A DNA stretch of 53,061 bases from Acidimicrobiia bacterium (GCA_026985095.1 JALSQW010000037.1:1-53061); one strand, 5' to 3'. Positions 25,666-35,318 are shown, numbered from the stretch's first letter. Made by a program: numbers and translations. Notes: generated from the sequence alone by a model not told the origin.

Positions 25666-25701
25666 TATTGTGCCAGAGAGAGAGAGAGAGAGAGACGTCA
25701 A
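25666..25701 (-). promoter_or_regulatory. Candidate promoter with (GA)n microsatellite spacer
   Basis: On the minus strand TTGACG at 25701-25696 resembles a -35 and CACAAT/ACAATA at about 25672-25666 a -10. Between them lies an uninterrupted dinucleotide tract, ten AG units plus A (25675-25695). The present spacer is 23-24 bases, longer than the optimal 17; loss of three units would give 17-18. Slippage could therefore switch the secreted-protein/lipoprotein operon. The tract is certain; the promoter reading is inference. Confidence 0.5.
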
Positions 25702-25827
25702 CCTGTTCTCGGCATCACGGCCCGCGGAGGCCGCAACGGCGCCCAACGACGCGTGACCGGGACCGCCGGCGCGACAGAGACACACGACGGGACGGGCCCT
25801 GCGGTCCTCCGACGAGGACGGCCGCCC

Positions 25828-28074
25828 TCAGGCGAGGATCTGCGGGAGCTCGTCCTCGGTGACGAGGACGGCGCGGGCCTTGGAGCCGATCGACGGGCCG
25901 ACGATGCCCTTCCGCTCCAGGATGTCCATGACCCGGCCGGCCCGGGCGAACCCGATCCGCAGCTTCCGCTGCAACATGGAGGTCGACCCGAGCTGGCTGC
26001 GGACGATCAGCTCGATGGCCTCCCGCACGATCTGGGGATCCTCACCCTCGAACTCCTCGGCGGACTCGGCCTGCTTGGCGGCGGTCTCGAACACCTCGGC
26101 GTCCTTGTACCGCGCCTCGCGCTGGGAGCGCACGAAGTCGACCACGGCATGCACCTCGGCCTCGGACACGAAGGCACCCTGGATCCGTTCCGGCTTCGGC
26201 TCCCGGGCGGTGACGATGAGCATGTCGCCGAGGCCCACGAGCTTCTCGGCGCCGGCCTGGTCGATGATGACCCGCGAATCGGTCTGCGACGCCACCGAGA
26301 ACGCGAGTCGGGACGGGACGTTCGCCTTGATGACCCCGGTGATGACGTTCACCGACGGACGTTGGGTCGCCAACACCAGATGGATCCCCACCGCCCGGGC
26401 CATCTGTGCGATCCTCACGATCGACTCCTCGACCACCCGGCCGGCCACCATCATCAGATCGTTCAGCTCGTCGACGACGGCCACGATGTAGGGGAACCGA
26501 TCGAACAGCTCCTCGTCCAGCATCCCGGCGTCGAACCTCTCGCGGTACGAGATGATGTCGCGCACCCCGGCGTCGGCCAGCAGGTCGTAGCGCCGATCCA
26601 TCTCCTGTACCGCCCACTGGAGCGCATCGGCGGCCTTCTTCGGGTTCGTGATGACCCGGGTCAGCAGATGCGGCACGTCGTTGTACTGCCCGAGCTCGAC
26701 GCGCTTGGGGTCGACGAGGATGAGCCGAACCTCCTCCGGGGTGGCCCGCATGAGCAGCGACGTGATGAGGGCGTTGATGCACGACGACTTGCCGGCCCCG
26801 GTGGCTCCGGCGATCAGCACGTGCGGCAGTTCGGTCAGATGCAACATCCGCGGCGTCCCCGAGACGTCCATGCCCAGGCCCACGTGCATCGGATCGGGAT
26901 CCTCGGTCGCCGCCGGGCCGGTGAGGATGTCGCCGAGGGTGACCAGGCGCCGTTTCCGGTTCGGGACCTCGATCCCGATGGCGCTGCGGCCCGGGATCGG
27001 GGCGATGATGCGGACGTCCGCCGACGCCAGGGCGTAGGCGATGTCGTGGGACAGGTTCGTCACCCGTGACACCTTCACCCCCGGGGCGAGCTCGATCTCG
27101 TAGCGGGTCACCGTCGGCCCCGGGACGATCCGGGTCAACCGTGCGTCGACGCCGTGCTGGCGGAGAGCTTCCTCCAGATCGGCGGCGGTCTGCTCGAGGG
27201 ACCGCCGGTTGGTGCCGGACGACTCGGAGGTCTTCAGGAGCGATAGCGGCGGCAACACGTAGCCGTCGCCCGTGGCCGGCCGCGGCGGCGGAGGCGGCCG
27301 CTTGCGGGTCTTCCGCTTCGGCGCCGGTTCCTCGTCGATGACGTCGTCGGGAGCGGCCGCCGGCTCGAGCGGAACCGAATCGGGATGGACGATGACCGCC
27401 GGTGCCGGGGACGGACCGACCTCGGGCAGGGTCAACAACCCCACCCAGGCGCGGAAACCCCGCACGGCGGCGACGATCTCGTGGGCGACGTCGCGGATCG
27501 TCGCCCGGGTCAAGATCAGCGTGCCCATCCCCAAGAACGCGAAGAGGATCACGAAGGTGCCCCAGAAACCGATGAGGCGTCGCAGGGGAAAGGCGATGAG
27601 GCTCCCCACGGCGCCGCCGTGGCTGGCGATCCGGTCGAGGTTCCCGGCGATCGCCAGGGAACCGGTCATGAGGTGGAACATGGCCAGCGAGGAGACGAAC
27701 ACGACCCCGACCCCGACGGCGAGGCGGCCGTGATCCGGCCTCGGGAACAGCCCGATCAGGGACACGCCGAGGAAAGCGACGGCGGCGGGCAGCAGGTAGG
27801 CCCACAGACCGAACAGGAACCGCAACGATCCGGCGACGACCCCACCGACCGGTCCGGACAGATCGAAGAACGACAGCGCCATGAGGGCGGCGACGACGAG
27901 GAGCACCACACCCCACACGTCGTCGGTCTGACGACCGAGCCGCTCCCGGACCCTGGCCCCTCCCGTCCGCAGCGCGCCGACGATCCGGGTGGTCCGAGAG
28001 ACCTTCGGTTTCCTGGTCTTCCTGGTGGCCCTACTCCGCCCCTTCGCCCCGCGGGTTCGTGTCCGCGTTGCCAT
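25828..28074 (-). CDS. ftsK: DNA translocase FtsK/SpoIIIE
   Basis: A 748-aa septal DNA translocase that pumps chromosomes through the closing septum. After a basic N-terminus, four to five TM helices occupy about residues 55-210, then a Pro-rich linker (KRPPPPPRPATG). The motor has Walker A GATGAGKSS, LVDPKRVELGQYNDVPHLL, Walker B IVAVVDELNDLMM and LATQRPSVNVITG. The C-terminal winged-helix gamma domain is EAIELIVRSQLGSTSMLQRKLRIG to IVGPSIGSKAR, which reads KOPS-like motifs. ATG 28074 is preferred over GTG 28116; TATCGT lies nine bases before it. Confidence 0.97.
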   Translation of the reverse strand: MATRTRTRGAKGRSRATRKTRKPKVSRTTRIVGALRTGGARVRERLGRQTDDVWGVVLLVVAALMALSFFDLSGPVGGVVAGSLRFLFGLWAYLLPAAVAFLGVSLIGLFPRPDHGRLAVGVGVVFVSSLAMFHLMTGSLAIAGNLDRIASHGGAVGSLIAFPLRRLIGFWGTFVILFAFLGMGTLILTRATIRDVAHEIVAAVRGFRAWVGLLTLPEVGPSPAPAVIVHPDSVPLEPAAAPDDVIDEEPAPKRKTRKRPPPPPRPATGDGYVLPPLSLLKTSESSGTNRRSLEQTAADLEEALRQHGVDARLTRIVPGPTVTRYEIELAPGVKVSRVTNLSHDIAYALASADVRIIAPIPGRSAIGIEVPNRKRRLVTLGDILTGPAATEDPDPMHVGLGMDVSGTPRMLHLTELPHVLIAGATGAGKSSCINALITSLLMRATPEEVRLILVDPKRVELGQYNDVPHLLTRVITNPKKAADALQWAVQEMDRRYDLLADAGVRDIISYRERFDAGMLDEELFDRFPYIVAVVDELNDLMMVAGRVVEESIVRIAQMARAVGIHLVLATQRPSVNVITGVIKANVPSRLAFSVASQTDSRVIIDQAGAEKLVGLGDMLIVTAREPKPERIQGAFVSEAEVHAVVDFVRSQREARYKDAEVFETAAKQAESAEEFEGEDPQIVREAIELIVRSQLGSTSMLQRKLRIGFARAGRVMDILERKGIVGPSIGSKARAVLVTEDELPQILA

Positions 28075-28167
28075 GGGCCGCGAACGATACCGCCTCCCCA
28101 ACGATGTGCCAACCACCCTCCGCGCGAGCCATCGCGCGCCAAGTTACATCGATGTGGTTCTCGGACC

Positions 28168-29379
28168 TCAGCTCATCGCCGGAACATGGTTCGGGTTCTG
28201 ATCGGGCACCCGGACCAGCAGCAACGCCGCCGCACCGGCGAAGGCGGCGCCGAGCAGGAACGCCGCCTCCGGGCTGACCGCCACCCACACACCACCGAAG
28301 ATCACCGACGCCGGCAACGCGCCCAACCCGACCGCCGCGTTGTAGTAACCGAACGCCGAACCCCGAAGCCGCTCCGGAACCAGCCCCGCCACCCATGCCC
28401 GCTCCACCGGCTCGGTGAGCCCGAAGTAGACCCCATAGACGAGGAACAACCCGACGAGGACGGGCAGCCGTGTGAACGCCGCCATCCCGGCGTACACGGC
28501 GGCGTACACGGCCCAACCGCTCAACTCGAGACGCTTGCGACCGAACAGGTCCGACAGCCGCCCACCGATGACGCTGGCGACCATCTTCACGCCGTTGAGG
28601 AGCCCCCACAGGATCGCCACCTTCGCCGCGCCGACCCCGGCGTCGGACAAGCGCAGGAGCAAGAACGCGTCCGCCGAGTTTCCCAGGGTGAACACGAAGA
28701 TGGCCGTCAGCAGCAGCCAGTAGCTGCCGCCCATCTCCCGCCAACCGGCCAGGATCGGTGCGCTCGGTGGCTTCGCCTCGGCATGGTGCTCGGCGGGCTC
28801 ACGCACCCACAGCACGATGACGGCGATGACGATGACCGCCGGGACCGCCGCGAAGAAGAACACCCCCCGCAACGACAAGCCGACCCCCAGGAGCACCGCG
28901 GCGACGATCGGACCGAACAGGGCGCCCCCGTCGTCCATCGCCCGGTGCAGCCCGTAGGCGGCGCCCCGCGACGCCTCCGGGGTCACGTCGGCGATCAGCG
29001 CATCCCGCGGCGACGTCCGCAGGCCCTTCCCGACCCGGTCCGTGACCCGCACCGCCGCCACATGGACCCAGCTCGTCGCGAACCCGATCAGCGGACGGAC
29101 CGCACCGGCCAGGCCGTACCCGACGAGCACGAACGGCTTACGGCGCCGCACCTTGTCCGTCCACAGCCCCGAGACGATCTTGAGGAGCGACGCCGTCGAC
29201 TCGGCCATGCCCTCGATGAGTCCGAGCGCCACCGCGGTCGCCCCCAGCTCGGATTGCAGGAACAAGGGGATCAACGGGTAGATCATGTCCGACGACATGT
29301 CGGTGAAGAAGCTGACGAACCCAAGGGCCACAACCGTCGGTGGGATCCCGTCCCTGAACCGCTGCACGATGGAGCGCAT
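28168..29379 (-). CDS. MFS transporter
   Basis: A 403-aa major facilitator with about 11-12 helices. FVSFFTDMSSDMIYPLIPLFL opens TM1, GLWTDKVRRRKPFVLVGY is the A-like motif between TM2 and TM3, and GGRLSDLFGRKRLELSGW repeats it after TM8. RVGKGLRTSPRDALIAD is typical of a widespread MFS group annotated as drug or unknown-substrate transporters. The substrate is not readable. It diverges from the NRAMP gene (52 bases between starts). Confidence 0.9.
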   Translation of the reverse strand: MRSIVQRFRDGIPPTVVALGFVSFFTDMSSDMIYPLIPLFLQSELGATAVALGLIEGMAESTASLLKIVSGLWTDKVRRRKPFVLVGYGLAGAVRPLIGFATSWVHVAAVRVTDRVGKGLRTSPRDALIADVTPEASRGAAYGLHRAMDDGGALFGPIVAAVLLGVGLSLRGVFFFAAVPAVIVIAVIVLWVREPAEHHAEAKPPSAPILAGWREMGGSYWLLLTAIFVFTLGNSADAFLLLRLSDAGVGAAKVAILWGLLNGVKMVASVIGGRLSDLFGRKRLELSGWAVYAAVYAGMAAFTRLPVLVGLFLVYGVYFGLTEPVERAWVAGLVPERLRGSAFGYYNAAVGLGALPASVIFGGVWVAVSPEAAFLLGAAFAGAAALLLVRVPDQNPNHVPAMS

Positions 29380-29431
29380 CGAACCACCCTACCCGGCACA
29401 GACGACGCCAGTCGACCGATAGGATGCGCCG

Positions 29432-30694
29432 GTGCCCCACCCAGAGCGAGGGAGCCGGCGACTCCGCGAACGTGTCCGCGCCGACGTGGCTCGCAACCGC
29501 GAACGCATCGAAGGCGTCGGCGTGGGGATCATCACCGGAGCCGCCGGCGACGACCCGGCCGGCATCGTCACCTACACCATCGTCGGCGCCACCACCGGAT
29601 TCCAGCTCCTCTGGCTCATGGTCGTATCGACCCCGATGACCATCGCCGTGCAATCCACCGTCGCCCGGATCGCCATCGTGACCGGCAAGTCCCTCCCCGA
29701 GCTCACCACCGCCTTCTACCATCGGACGACGACGGTGGCGATGATCGCCGTCCTCGCCGTCGCCAACATCCTCACGATCGGCGCCGACCTCGACGCCGTC
29801 GCCGCCATCGTCGGGATCATCACCGGAACCGACCCCGTGTGGTTCCTCCTCCCGGTGACCGCCCTCATCGGCTACCTCGTCGTCTACGGCGCCTACGCCA
29901 CCATCAAGCGGGTCCTCATCGCCCTGTCGGGCATCCTCATCGTCTACGTCGTCTCGGCGTTCCTGGCCCGACCGGATCTCGCCGACATGGTCCGCCACAC
30001 GCTGGTGCCGACCGTCTCGTTCGACATGGCGTTCATCCTCGCCGCCCTCGGCCTCCTCGGCACCACCATGTCGCCGTACATGATGTTCTGGCAGGCCGCC
30101 GAGGAACGCGAAGAACACAAGACCGTCGCCCAGGCCCGCAACGTCACCGCCGAGACGGCGATCGGGATGAGCTACTCCACCGGCCTCGCCTACTTCCAGA
30201 TCGTCGCCGGCGCCGTCACCCTCAGCGGCGTCGCCGTCGTCACGGTCACCGACGTCGCCAAGGCCCTCGAGCCCCTCGCCGGCCGGTACGCCTTCGCGTT
30301 GTTCAGCATCGGCATCGTCGTCTCCGGGCTCCTCGCCATCCCCGTCCTGGCCGGGTCGACCGCCTACGCCATCGCCGATGCCTTCGGATGGCGGGAAGGG
30401 CTCGACGAGAAGGTCTCCGACGCCCGCGGCTTCTACGTCGTGTTCGTCGGCTCGATGCTGCTCGGCGCCCTCATCGACCTCTCCCCCGTCTCGGCCGTCG
30501 ACGCCCTCTACTACAGCCAGGTCCTCGACGGGCTCCTACTGCCGTTCCTCGTCGCCGTGATGCTGCTCGTCGCCAACAACCGCGTCATCATGGGCGAGCA
30601 CACGAACAGCCGGTTCAACAACGTCTTCGGAGGATCGGCTCTCGTCGTCGCCGCCGTCCTCGGCATCGTCATGGTCGTCAACCTGATCGGCTGA
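29432..30694 (+). CDS. NRAMP-family transporter with altered metal site
   Basis: A 420-aa, roughly 11-TM NRAMP homologue. Canonical Mn/Fe NRAMPs bind metal with DPGN in TM1 and MPH in TM6. Here TM1 reads GDDPAGIVTYTI (D41, P42, A43, G44), so the Asn is Gly, and TM6 reads GTTMSPYMMFW, so the Met is Ser214 and the His is Tyr216. Loss of the Met and Asn is reported for NRAMP-related magnesium transporters, so Mg2+ is a reasonable guess. GTG 29432 has TAGGAT six bases upstream. It ends three bases from the end of rnj. Confidence 0.85.
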   Translation: MPHPERGSRRLRERVRADVARNRERIEGVGVGIITGAAGDDPAGIVTYTIVGATTGFQLLWLMVVSTPMTIAVQSTVARIAIVTGKSLPELTTAFYHRTTTVAMIAVLAVANILTIGADLDAVAAIVGIITGTDPVWFLLPVTALIGYLVVYGAYATIKRVLIALSGILIVYVVSAFLARPDLADMVRHTLVPTVSFDMAFILAALGLLGTTMSPYMMFWQAAEEREEHKTVAQARNVTAETAIGMSYSTGLAYFQIVAGAVTLSGVAVVTVTDVAKALEPLAGRYAFALFSIGIVVSGLLAIPVLAGSTAYAIADAFGWREGLDEKVSDARGFYVVFVGSMLLGALIDLSPVSAVDALYYSQVLDGLLLPFLVAVMLLVANNRVIMGEHTNSRFNNVFGGSALVVAAVLGIVMVVNLIG

Positions 30695-30697
30695 CGG

Positions 30698-32326
30698 TCA
30701 CACCTCGATAGCCACCGGGACCACGAAAGGCCGCTTGCGCATCGTGCCCTTGAGGGCCCGACCGGCGCTGTTGCGGATGCGGCGCCGCAGCGTGTCCATG
30801 TCGATCGGCCGCTCCAGCGCCTCGACGCCTTTGGCGACGCGTTCGACGATCAGGTCGTGGAGGTCCTTCGGCTCATCGGTGAGCCCATGGCTGTCCACCT
30901 CCGGGCCGATCACCACATCCCCGGTCCGCTGATCGATCCCGACCGTCACGATGACGACCCCACCGTCGGCGAGGTGCCGCCGGTCACGGATCACGCCTTC
31001 GAGGTCCCCGATCCCCGACCCGTCGACGTACACGTACGACGCCGGAACGGCCCGGCGCTCCACACGGAATCCGCCGTTCTCCAACACCACCGCGTCACCG
31101 TCCTCGAGGACCGCGATCTCCTCGATCCCGACCTTCTCCCCCAATGCCGCGTTGGCGACCATGTGCGAGTACTCGCCGTGAACCGGGATCAACGCCTGCG
31201 GACGCACGACGTTGTAGAACGTGAGCAACTCGTCGGCCGCGGCATGACCGGACACGTGCACGTGGGTGTTGCGGCCGTGAAAGACGCTCACCTTCTGGCG
31301 GATCAGATTGTTGATCACTCGCGAGACCTTCGTCTCGTTGCCCGGGATCGGCGTCGCCGAGATGATCACCGTGTCGTTCGGATCGAGCTTGATCGAGCGG
31401 TGCTCCCCCGCCGCCATCAGCGACAATGCCGCGAAGGGCTCCCCCTGGGACCCCGTGGAGATGACAGCGGTCTTCTCCGGCGGCAGATCGAGCAGGTCCG
31501 ACAGTTCGACGAGATGCCCCTCATGGGTGTCCAGCAGCCCGAGACGCCCGGCGATCTCCGACACCCGCAACATCGACCGGCCGATGAACGCGAACTTGCG
31601 ACCGTCGGCGACCACCGCGTCGATCGCCTGCTGCACTCGATGCACATGCGACGCGAAACACGCGATGATGACCCGGCCGTCGGCGCCGGCGACGATCTCC
31701 CGCAGCCGTGGGCCGACGGTCGTCTCCGACGGCACGACGCCGGGACGTTCGGCGTTCGTCGAGTCGGCCAACAACAGGCGGACGCCCCGCCGCCCGAATC
31801 CGGCGAACGTCTGCAGGTCGGCGGTGCGCTTGTCGAGCGGCGTCGGGTCGAGCTTGAAGTCCCCCGAATGCATGACGATGCCCTCGGGCGTCTCGACGGC
31901 GATGCCGCCGGCCTGCGGGATCGAATGGGTCACCGGGATGAACGTGAACCGGAACGCCCCGGCCTCCACCCAGGTCCTGGGCTCTACCGGATGCATCTCG
32001 GCGGTGAGTCCCGACTCTTCGATCCGCGCCCGGGCCAGCGCCAACGTCAGCGGCGTCCCGTAGATCGGCACGTTCACCTCACGGAGCAGATAGCTCAACG
32101 CCCCGATATGGTCCTCGTGGCCGTGGGTCAGCAACACCGCGTCCAGGTCCCCGGCGCGTTCGACCACCGAGGAGAAGTCGGGCAGGATCAGATCCACCCC
32201 CAACATGTCCTCTTCGGGGAACATCAACCCGGCGTCGATCATCGCCAGGCGACCGTCGATGTCGATCGTCGCGCAGTTCCGCCCGATCTCCCCCAGACCG
32301 CCGAGGAAGCTGACCCGAACGGTCAT
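30698..32326 (-). CDS. rnj: Ribonuclease J
   Basis: A 542-aa metallo-beta-lactamase/beta-CASP RNase J with 5'-exo and endonuclease activity. FLGGLGEIGRNC opens the protein, LLTHGHEDHIGAL gives the HxHxDH zinc ligands, VTHSIPQAGGIAVETPEG and MHSGDFKLD the later ones. The beta-CASP part includes ADSTNAERPG, STGSQGEP and HVSGHAAADEL. It overlaps dapA (ATGA). RNase J and RNase Y are both present in the window, the two main decay nucleases of Gram-positives. Confidence 0.97.
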   Translation of the reverse strand: MTVRVSFLGGLGEIGRNCATIDIDGRLAMIDAGLMFPEEDMLGVDLILPDFSSVVERAGDLDAVLLTHGHEDHIGALSYLLREVNVPIYGTPLTLALARARIEESGLTAEMHPVEPRTWVEAGAFRFTFIPVTHSIPQAGGIAVETPEGIVMHSGDFKLDPTPLDKRTADLQTFAGFGRRGVRLLLADSTNAERPGVVPSETTVGPRLREIVAGADGRVIIACFASHVHRVQQAIDAVVADGRKFAFIGRSMLRVSEIAGRLGLLDTHEGHLVELSDLLDLPPEKTAVISTGSQGEPFAALSLMAAGEHRSIKLDPNDTVIISATPIPGNETKVSRVINNLIRQKVSVFHGRNTHVHVSGHAAADELLTFYNVVRPQALIPVHGEYSHMVANAALGEKVGIEEIAVLEDGDAVVLENGGFRVERRAVPASYVYVDGSGIGDLEGVIRDRRHLADGGVVIVTVGIDQRTGDVVIGPEVDSHGLTDEPKDLHDLIVERVAKGVEALERPIDMDTLRRRIRNSAGRALKGTMRKRPFVVPVAIEV

Positions 32327-33222
32327 CCTTCATCCAACCCGGAGACCAGCTCCTCGATCCGACGGATCGTCGCCTCCGACGCAGGCACCAGCGGCAACCG
32401 GGGATCACCCACCCGGTCCCACACGGCGTTGAGGGCGCCCTTGACCGGGATCGGGTTCGGCTCGACGAACAGCGCCTCGTACAGCGGCGCCAGGGTGTCG
32501 TCGATCCGCCCGGCCTCGTCATGGTCGCCGGCGAGCATCGCGTCGACCATCCTGCGGATCTGCCGCCCCGCGACGTGAGCAGCCACCGACACGACCCCCA
32601 CGGCGTTGGCGGCCATCAGCTCCCGGGTCATCGCGTCGGATCCCGAGTACACCGCGAACCCCTCCGGCAACGCACCGATCGCGCCGCGGCTCCATTCGAT
32701 ATCGTCCACGGCGTCCTTCACCGCCACGATGCGGGGATGCTCCGCCAGCCGTCGCAACGTGTCGACCTCGATCAACCGGCAGGTCCGGCCCGGGATGTTG
32801 TACAACAGGACCGGCAGCTCCACCGCGTCGGCGACCGCGGTGAAGTGCCGGAACAGGCCCTCCTGCGGCGGTTTCGAGTAGTAGGGCGTCACCAACATCA
32901 CCCCATCGCAACCGGCCTCCGCGGCCCGCTCTGACAGCTCGATCGATTCCCGCGTGTCGTAGGTCCCGGTGCCGGCGATGACCTTCATCCGGTCGCCGAC
33001 GGCATCCACCGCGGCCTTGAACAACGCCACCTTCTCCACCTTGGACAAGGTCGGCGACTCGCCGGTCGTTCCGGCGACGACGACACCGTCCGAGCCGGTC
33101 TCGGCGAGATGGCGGGTCAAACGCCAGAAGGTGCCGTAGTCGATCGAGCCGTCCTCACCGAAGGGGGTGACGACGGCGGTCAGGACGTGGCCGAACGGTG
33201 CATCGAGGGGTCGGGCTTCCAT
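32323..33222 (-). CDS. dapA: 4-hydroxy-tetrahydrodipicolinate synthase
   Basis: A 299-aa DapA, the first committed step to diaminopimelate: pyruvate plus aspartate semialdehyde. The Schiff-base Lys lies in IVAVKDAVDD; AGTTGESPTLS, LVTPYYSKPPQEGLF with the catalytic Tyr, and YNIPGRTC are all present. ATG 33222 gives the normal length; TAACGT lies seven bases upstream and there is no Shine-Dalgarno sequence. It is coupled to rnj; dapB is about 1.3 kb upstream on the same strand. Confidence 0.97.
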   Translation of the reverse strand: MEARPLDAPFGHVLTAVVTPFGEDGSIDYGTFWRLTRHLAETGSDGVVVAGTTGESPTLSKVEKVALFKAAVDAVGDRMKVIAGTGTYDTRESIELSERAAEAGCDGVMLVTPYYSKPPQEGLFRHFTAVADAVELPVLLYNIPGRTCRLIEVDTLRRLAEHPRIVAVKDAVDDIEWSRGAIGALPEGFAVYSGSDAMTRELMAANAVGVVSVAAHVAGRQIRRMVDAMLAGDHDEAGRIDDTLAPLYEALFVEPNPIPVKGALNAVWDRVGDPRLPLVPASEATIRRIEELVSGLDEG

Positions 33223-33265
33223 GAGGGGGACGTTACCAGGCACCCCCCTCACTATCCTCACTCGC

Positions 33266-34111
33266 ATGGAACACACCAGCCCCTTCGTCAAGGACGTCGA
33301 TCAGGACACCTTCGCCACCGAGGTCCTCCAACGCAGTCGCGAGGTCCCGGTCGTCGTCGACTTCTGGGCGGAGTGGTGCGCCCCGTGTCGCACCCTCGGG
33401 CCGCTCCTCGAGCGCCTCGCCGACGAGTACGGCGGCGCCTTCGAGCTCGCCAAGGTCGACGTCGACGCCAACCAGCCGCTGGCTGGACAGTTCCGCGTCC
33501 AGGGGATCCCGACGGTGGTGGCGATCCGCGACGGTCGCGAGATCGACCGGTTCACCGGCGCCTACCCGGAGCCCGCGCTGCGGGAGTGGCTGAAGGCCGT
33601 GCTCCCCAACGAACTCGACGAGATGGTCGACACCGCACGCACCGCCCTCATCGACGGCGACACCGCCGGCGCCGAGCACATCCTCCGCCAGGTGCTCGAA
33701 CGCGAGCCCGGCCACATCGAAGCCGGCACCGCCCTCGCCAGCCTCCTCATCGACCGCGGAGAGCTCGACGACGCGTTGATCCTGCTCGGGAAGCTCCCTC
33801 CCACCGCCGAGGTGGAGCGCCTCCAAGCCGCCGCACGCCTCAAGGCCGCCGCCGGCGAGGACCTCTCCGAGCTCGAAACACGGATCGCCACCGACGCCGG
33901 CGACGACGAAGCCCGCATCGAGCTGGCCCGGGCCCTCGCCGCCAAGGGCGAATACGAACCTGCGCTCGACCATCTCCTCGAGGTCGTCAAGGCGAAGGGT
34001 GAGCACAAGGACGTGGCCCGGCAGGCGATCCTGGACATCTTCGGGGTGCTCGGCGACGAGCACCCGCTCACCCGCACCTACCGAAAGGCGCTCGCCTCGG
34101 CGTTGTTCTGA
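33266..34111 (+). CDS. Thioredoxin-TPR chaperone, CnoX-like
   Basis: A 281-aa protein with an N-terminal thioredoxin domain (active site WCAPC, Cys38 and Cys41; FRVQGIPTVVAI has the cis-Pro) and a C-terminal TPR region from about residue 115 (DTAGAEHILRQVLEREPGHIEAGTALASLLID). This is the CnoX/YbbN layout: a redox-regulated holdase that hands proteins to GroEL and trigger factor. TATCCT lies seven bases before the ATG. It diverges from dapA. Confidence 0.92.
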   Translation: MEHTSPFVKDVDQDTFATEVLQRSREVPVVVDFWAEWCAPCRTLGPLLERLADEYGGAFELAKVDVDANQPLAGQFRVQGIPTVVAIRDGREIDRFTGAYPEPALREWLKAVLPNELDEMVDTARTALIDGDTAGAEHILRQVLEREPGHIEAGTALASLLIDRGELDDALILLGKLPPTAEVERLQAAARLKAAAGEDLSELETRIATDAGDDEARIELARALAAKGEYEPALDHLLEVVKAKGEHKDVARQAILDIFGVLGDEHPLTRTYRKALASALF

Positions 34112-34181
34112 CTCAAGGCCCTACCCGCGGGCACCGGGAACGCCGCACGATGGACACAGACACAACCGGAAGGAGCGAACG

Positions 34182-34547
34182 ATGGAAGGCTACACCAAGC
34201 AGATCCCCAAGGAACGGTGGGGCACCTACCTCGAGAACCTCACCAAACAGCTCGAAGGTCGTTGGATCACGATGGAGGTCCTCGACAAGGAGTTCGGGGA
34301 CCAGTACGAAGTCGAGAAGCTTCCGCTGGCGTTCTTCTTCTACGACCACAAGGACGACGTCGTCGAGATCGCCGTCGGCGGATGGACGACCTCGTTCCCC
34401 GTCGAACTGCGCCACTTCGTCCATCATCCCACCGAGATCTGGGAGAAGGACCTGATCGGGACGGAACCCACCGGGTTCCTCATCGTCGACACCGACGGGC
34501 GCAAGACGGTCATCACGGTGCACGAGCCCCCCGCCCTGCCCGAATAG
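34182..34547 (+). CDS. DUF5335-like protein
   Basis: A 121-aa soluble protein: TKQIPKERWGTYLENLTKQLEGRWITMEVLDKEFGDQ. This pattern, with ...VEIAVGG... and HPTEIWEKDL, resembles the DUF5335 family of small proteins of unknown function. AAGGAG lies upstream of ATG 34182 with good spacing. It follows the CnoX-like gene by 70 bases on the same strand and meets dapB tail-to-tail. Confidence 0.75.
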   Translation: MEGYTKQIPKERWGTYLENLTKQLEGRWITMEVLDKEFGDQYEVEKLPLAFFFYDHKDDVVEIAVGGWTTSFPVELRHFVHHPTEIWEKDLIGTEPTGFLIVDTDGRKTVITVHEPPALPE

Positions 34548-34556
34548 ACCGCGCGA

Positions 34557-35318
34557 TCAGTCCAGAGAGAGCAACGCCTCGAGCCCGACGGTCACCGGCG
34601 ACCGCAGGTCACCGACCGACCGGATGGCCAGCAGCACGCCCGGCATGAAGGCGCTCCGGTCCGTCGTGTCGTGACGGATCGTGAGGGTCTCGCCGGCGCC
34701 GCCGAACAGGACCGCCTGGTGCGCGACGAGGCCGGGCAGCCGGACCGCATGAACCGGCACCCCGGCAACGTCGGCGCCCCGGGCGCCCCGCACCAGCTCT
34801 CGGGACTCGACGGTCCGACGCTGCTTGGCCGCATGCGCGATCCGCTCCGCGGTGGCCATCGCCGTCCCGGACGGCGCGTCGACCTTCCGGTCGTGATGGA
34901 ACTCGATCACCTCGGCCGCCTCGAAGTGCGGCGCTGCGAGCTCCGCCAGGCGCATCATCACCACCGCACCGATCGAGAAGTTGGGCACCACGATGCAGTT
35001 CGGCGGACCCGATGGCCACAGCTCGCCGAGCTCGGCCACGCGGCGCTCATCGAACCCCGACGTGCCGACGACCGCATGGGCACCCAGCCGACGCCACCTC
35101 GAGAGGTTCTCCATCACGACGTCGGGAACCGTGAACTCCACCACGACGTCGCACCCCGCCAGCGTGCCGGGATCCTCCGAGACCGGCACGCCGGCCACCA
35201 CCTCATCGGCATGGTTGGGGTCGTAGAGGCCGGCGAGTCGGAGATCGTCGGCAGCCGCCACCTGCTCGGCGACGAGGCCCCCCATGCGACCTCCGGCGCC
35301 CGAGATCCCGACCTTCAT
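34557..35318 (-). CDS. dapB: 4-hydroxy-tetrahydrodipicolinate reductase
   Basis: A 253-aa DapB, reducing the DapA product with NAD(P)H. The nucleotide site is VGISGAGGRMGGLV; VVEFTVPD and GTSGFDERRV follow; the catalytic region is EVIEFHHDRKVDAPSGTAMATAE with His-His and Lys. It overlaps the M16 protease stop (ATGA), so the pair is coupled. It completes three DAP-pathway genes in the window with dapA and dapF. Confidence 0.97.
   Translation of the reverse strand: MKVGISGAGGRMGGLVAEQVAAADDLRLAGLYDPNHADEVVAGVPVSEDPGTLAGCDVVVEFTVPDVVMENLSRWRRLGAHAVVGTSGFDERRVAELGELWPSGPPNCIVVPNFSIGAVVMMRLAELAAPHFEAAEVIEFHHDRKVDAPSGTAMATAERIAHAAKQRRTVESRELVRGARGADVAGVPVHAVRLPGLVAHQAVLFGGAGETLTIRHDTTDRSAFMPGVLLAIRSVGDLRSPVTVGLEALLSLD

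Noticed and set aside
27385-30711. 1108-aa plus-strand open frame
   Set aside because: It is antisense to ftsK and the MFS gene and overlaps the real NRAMP gene in another frame; no domains.
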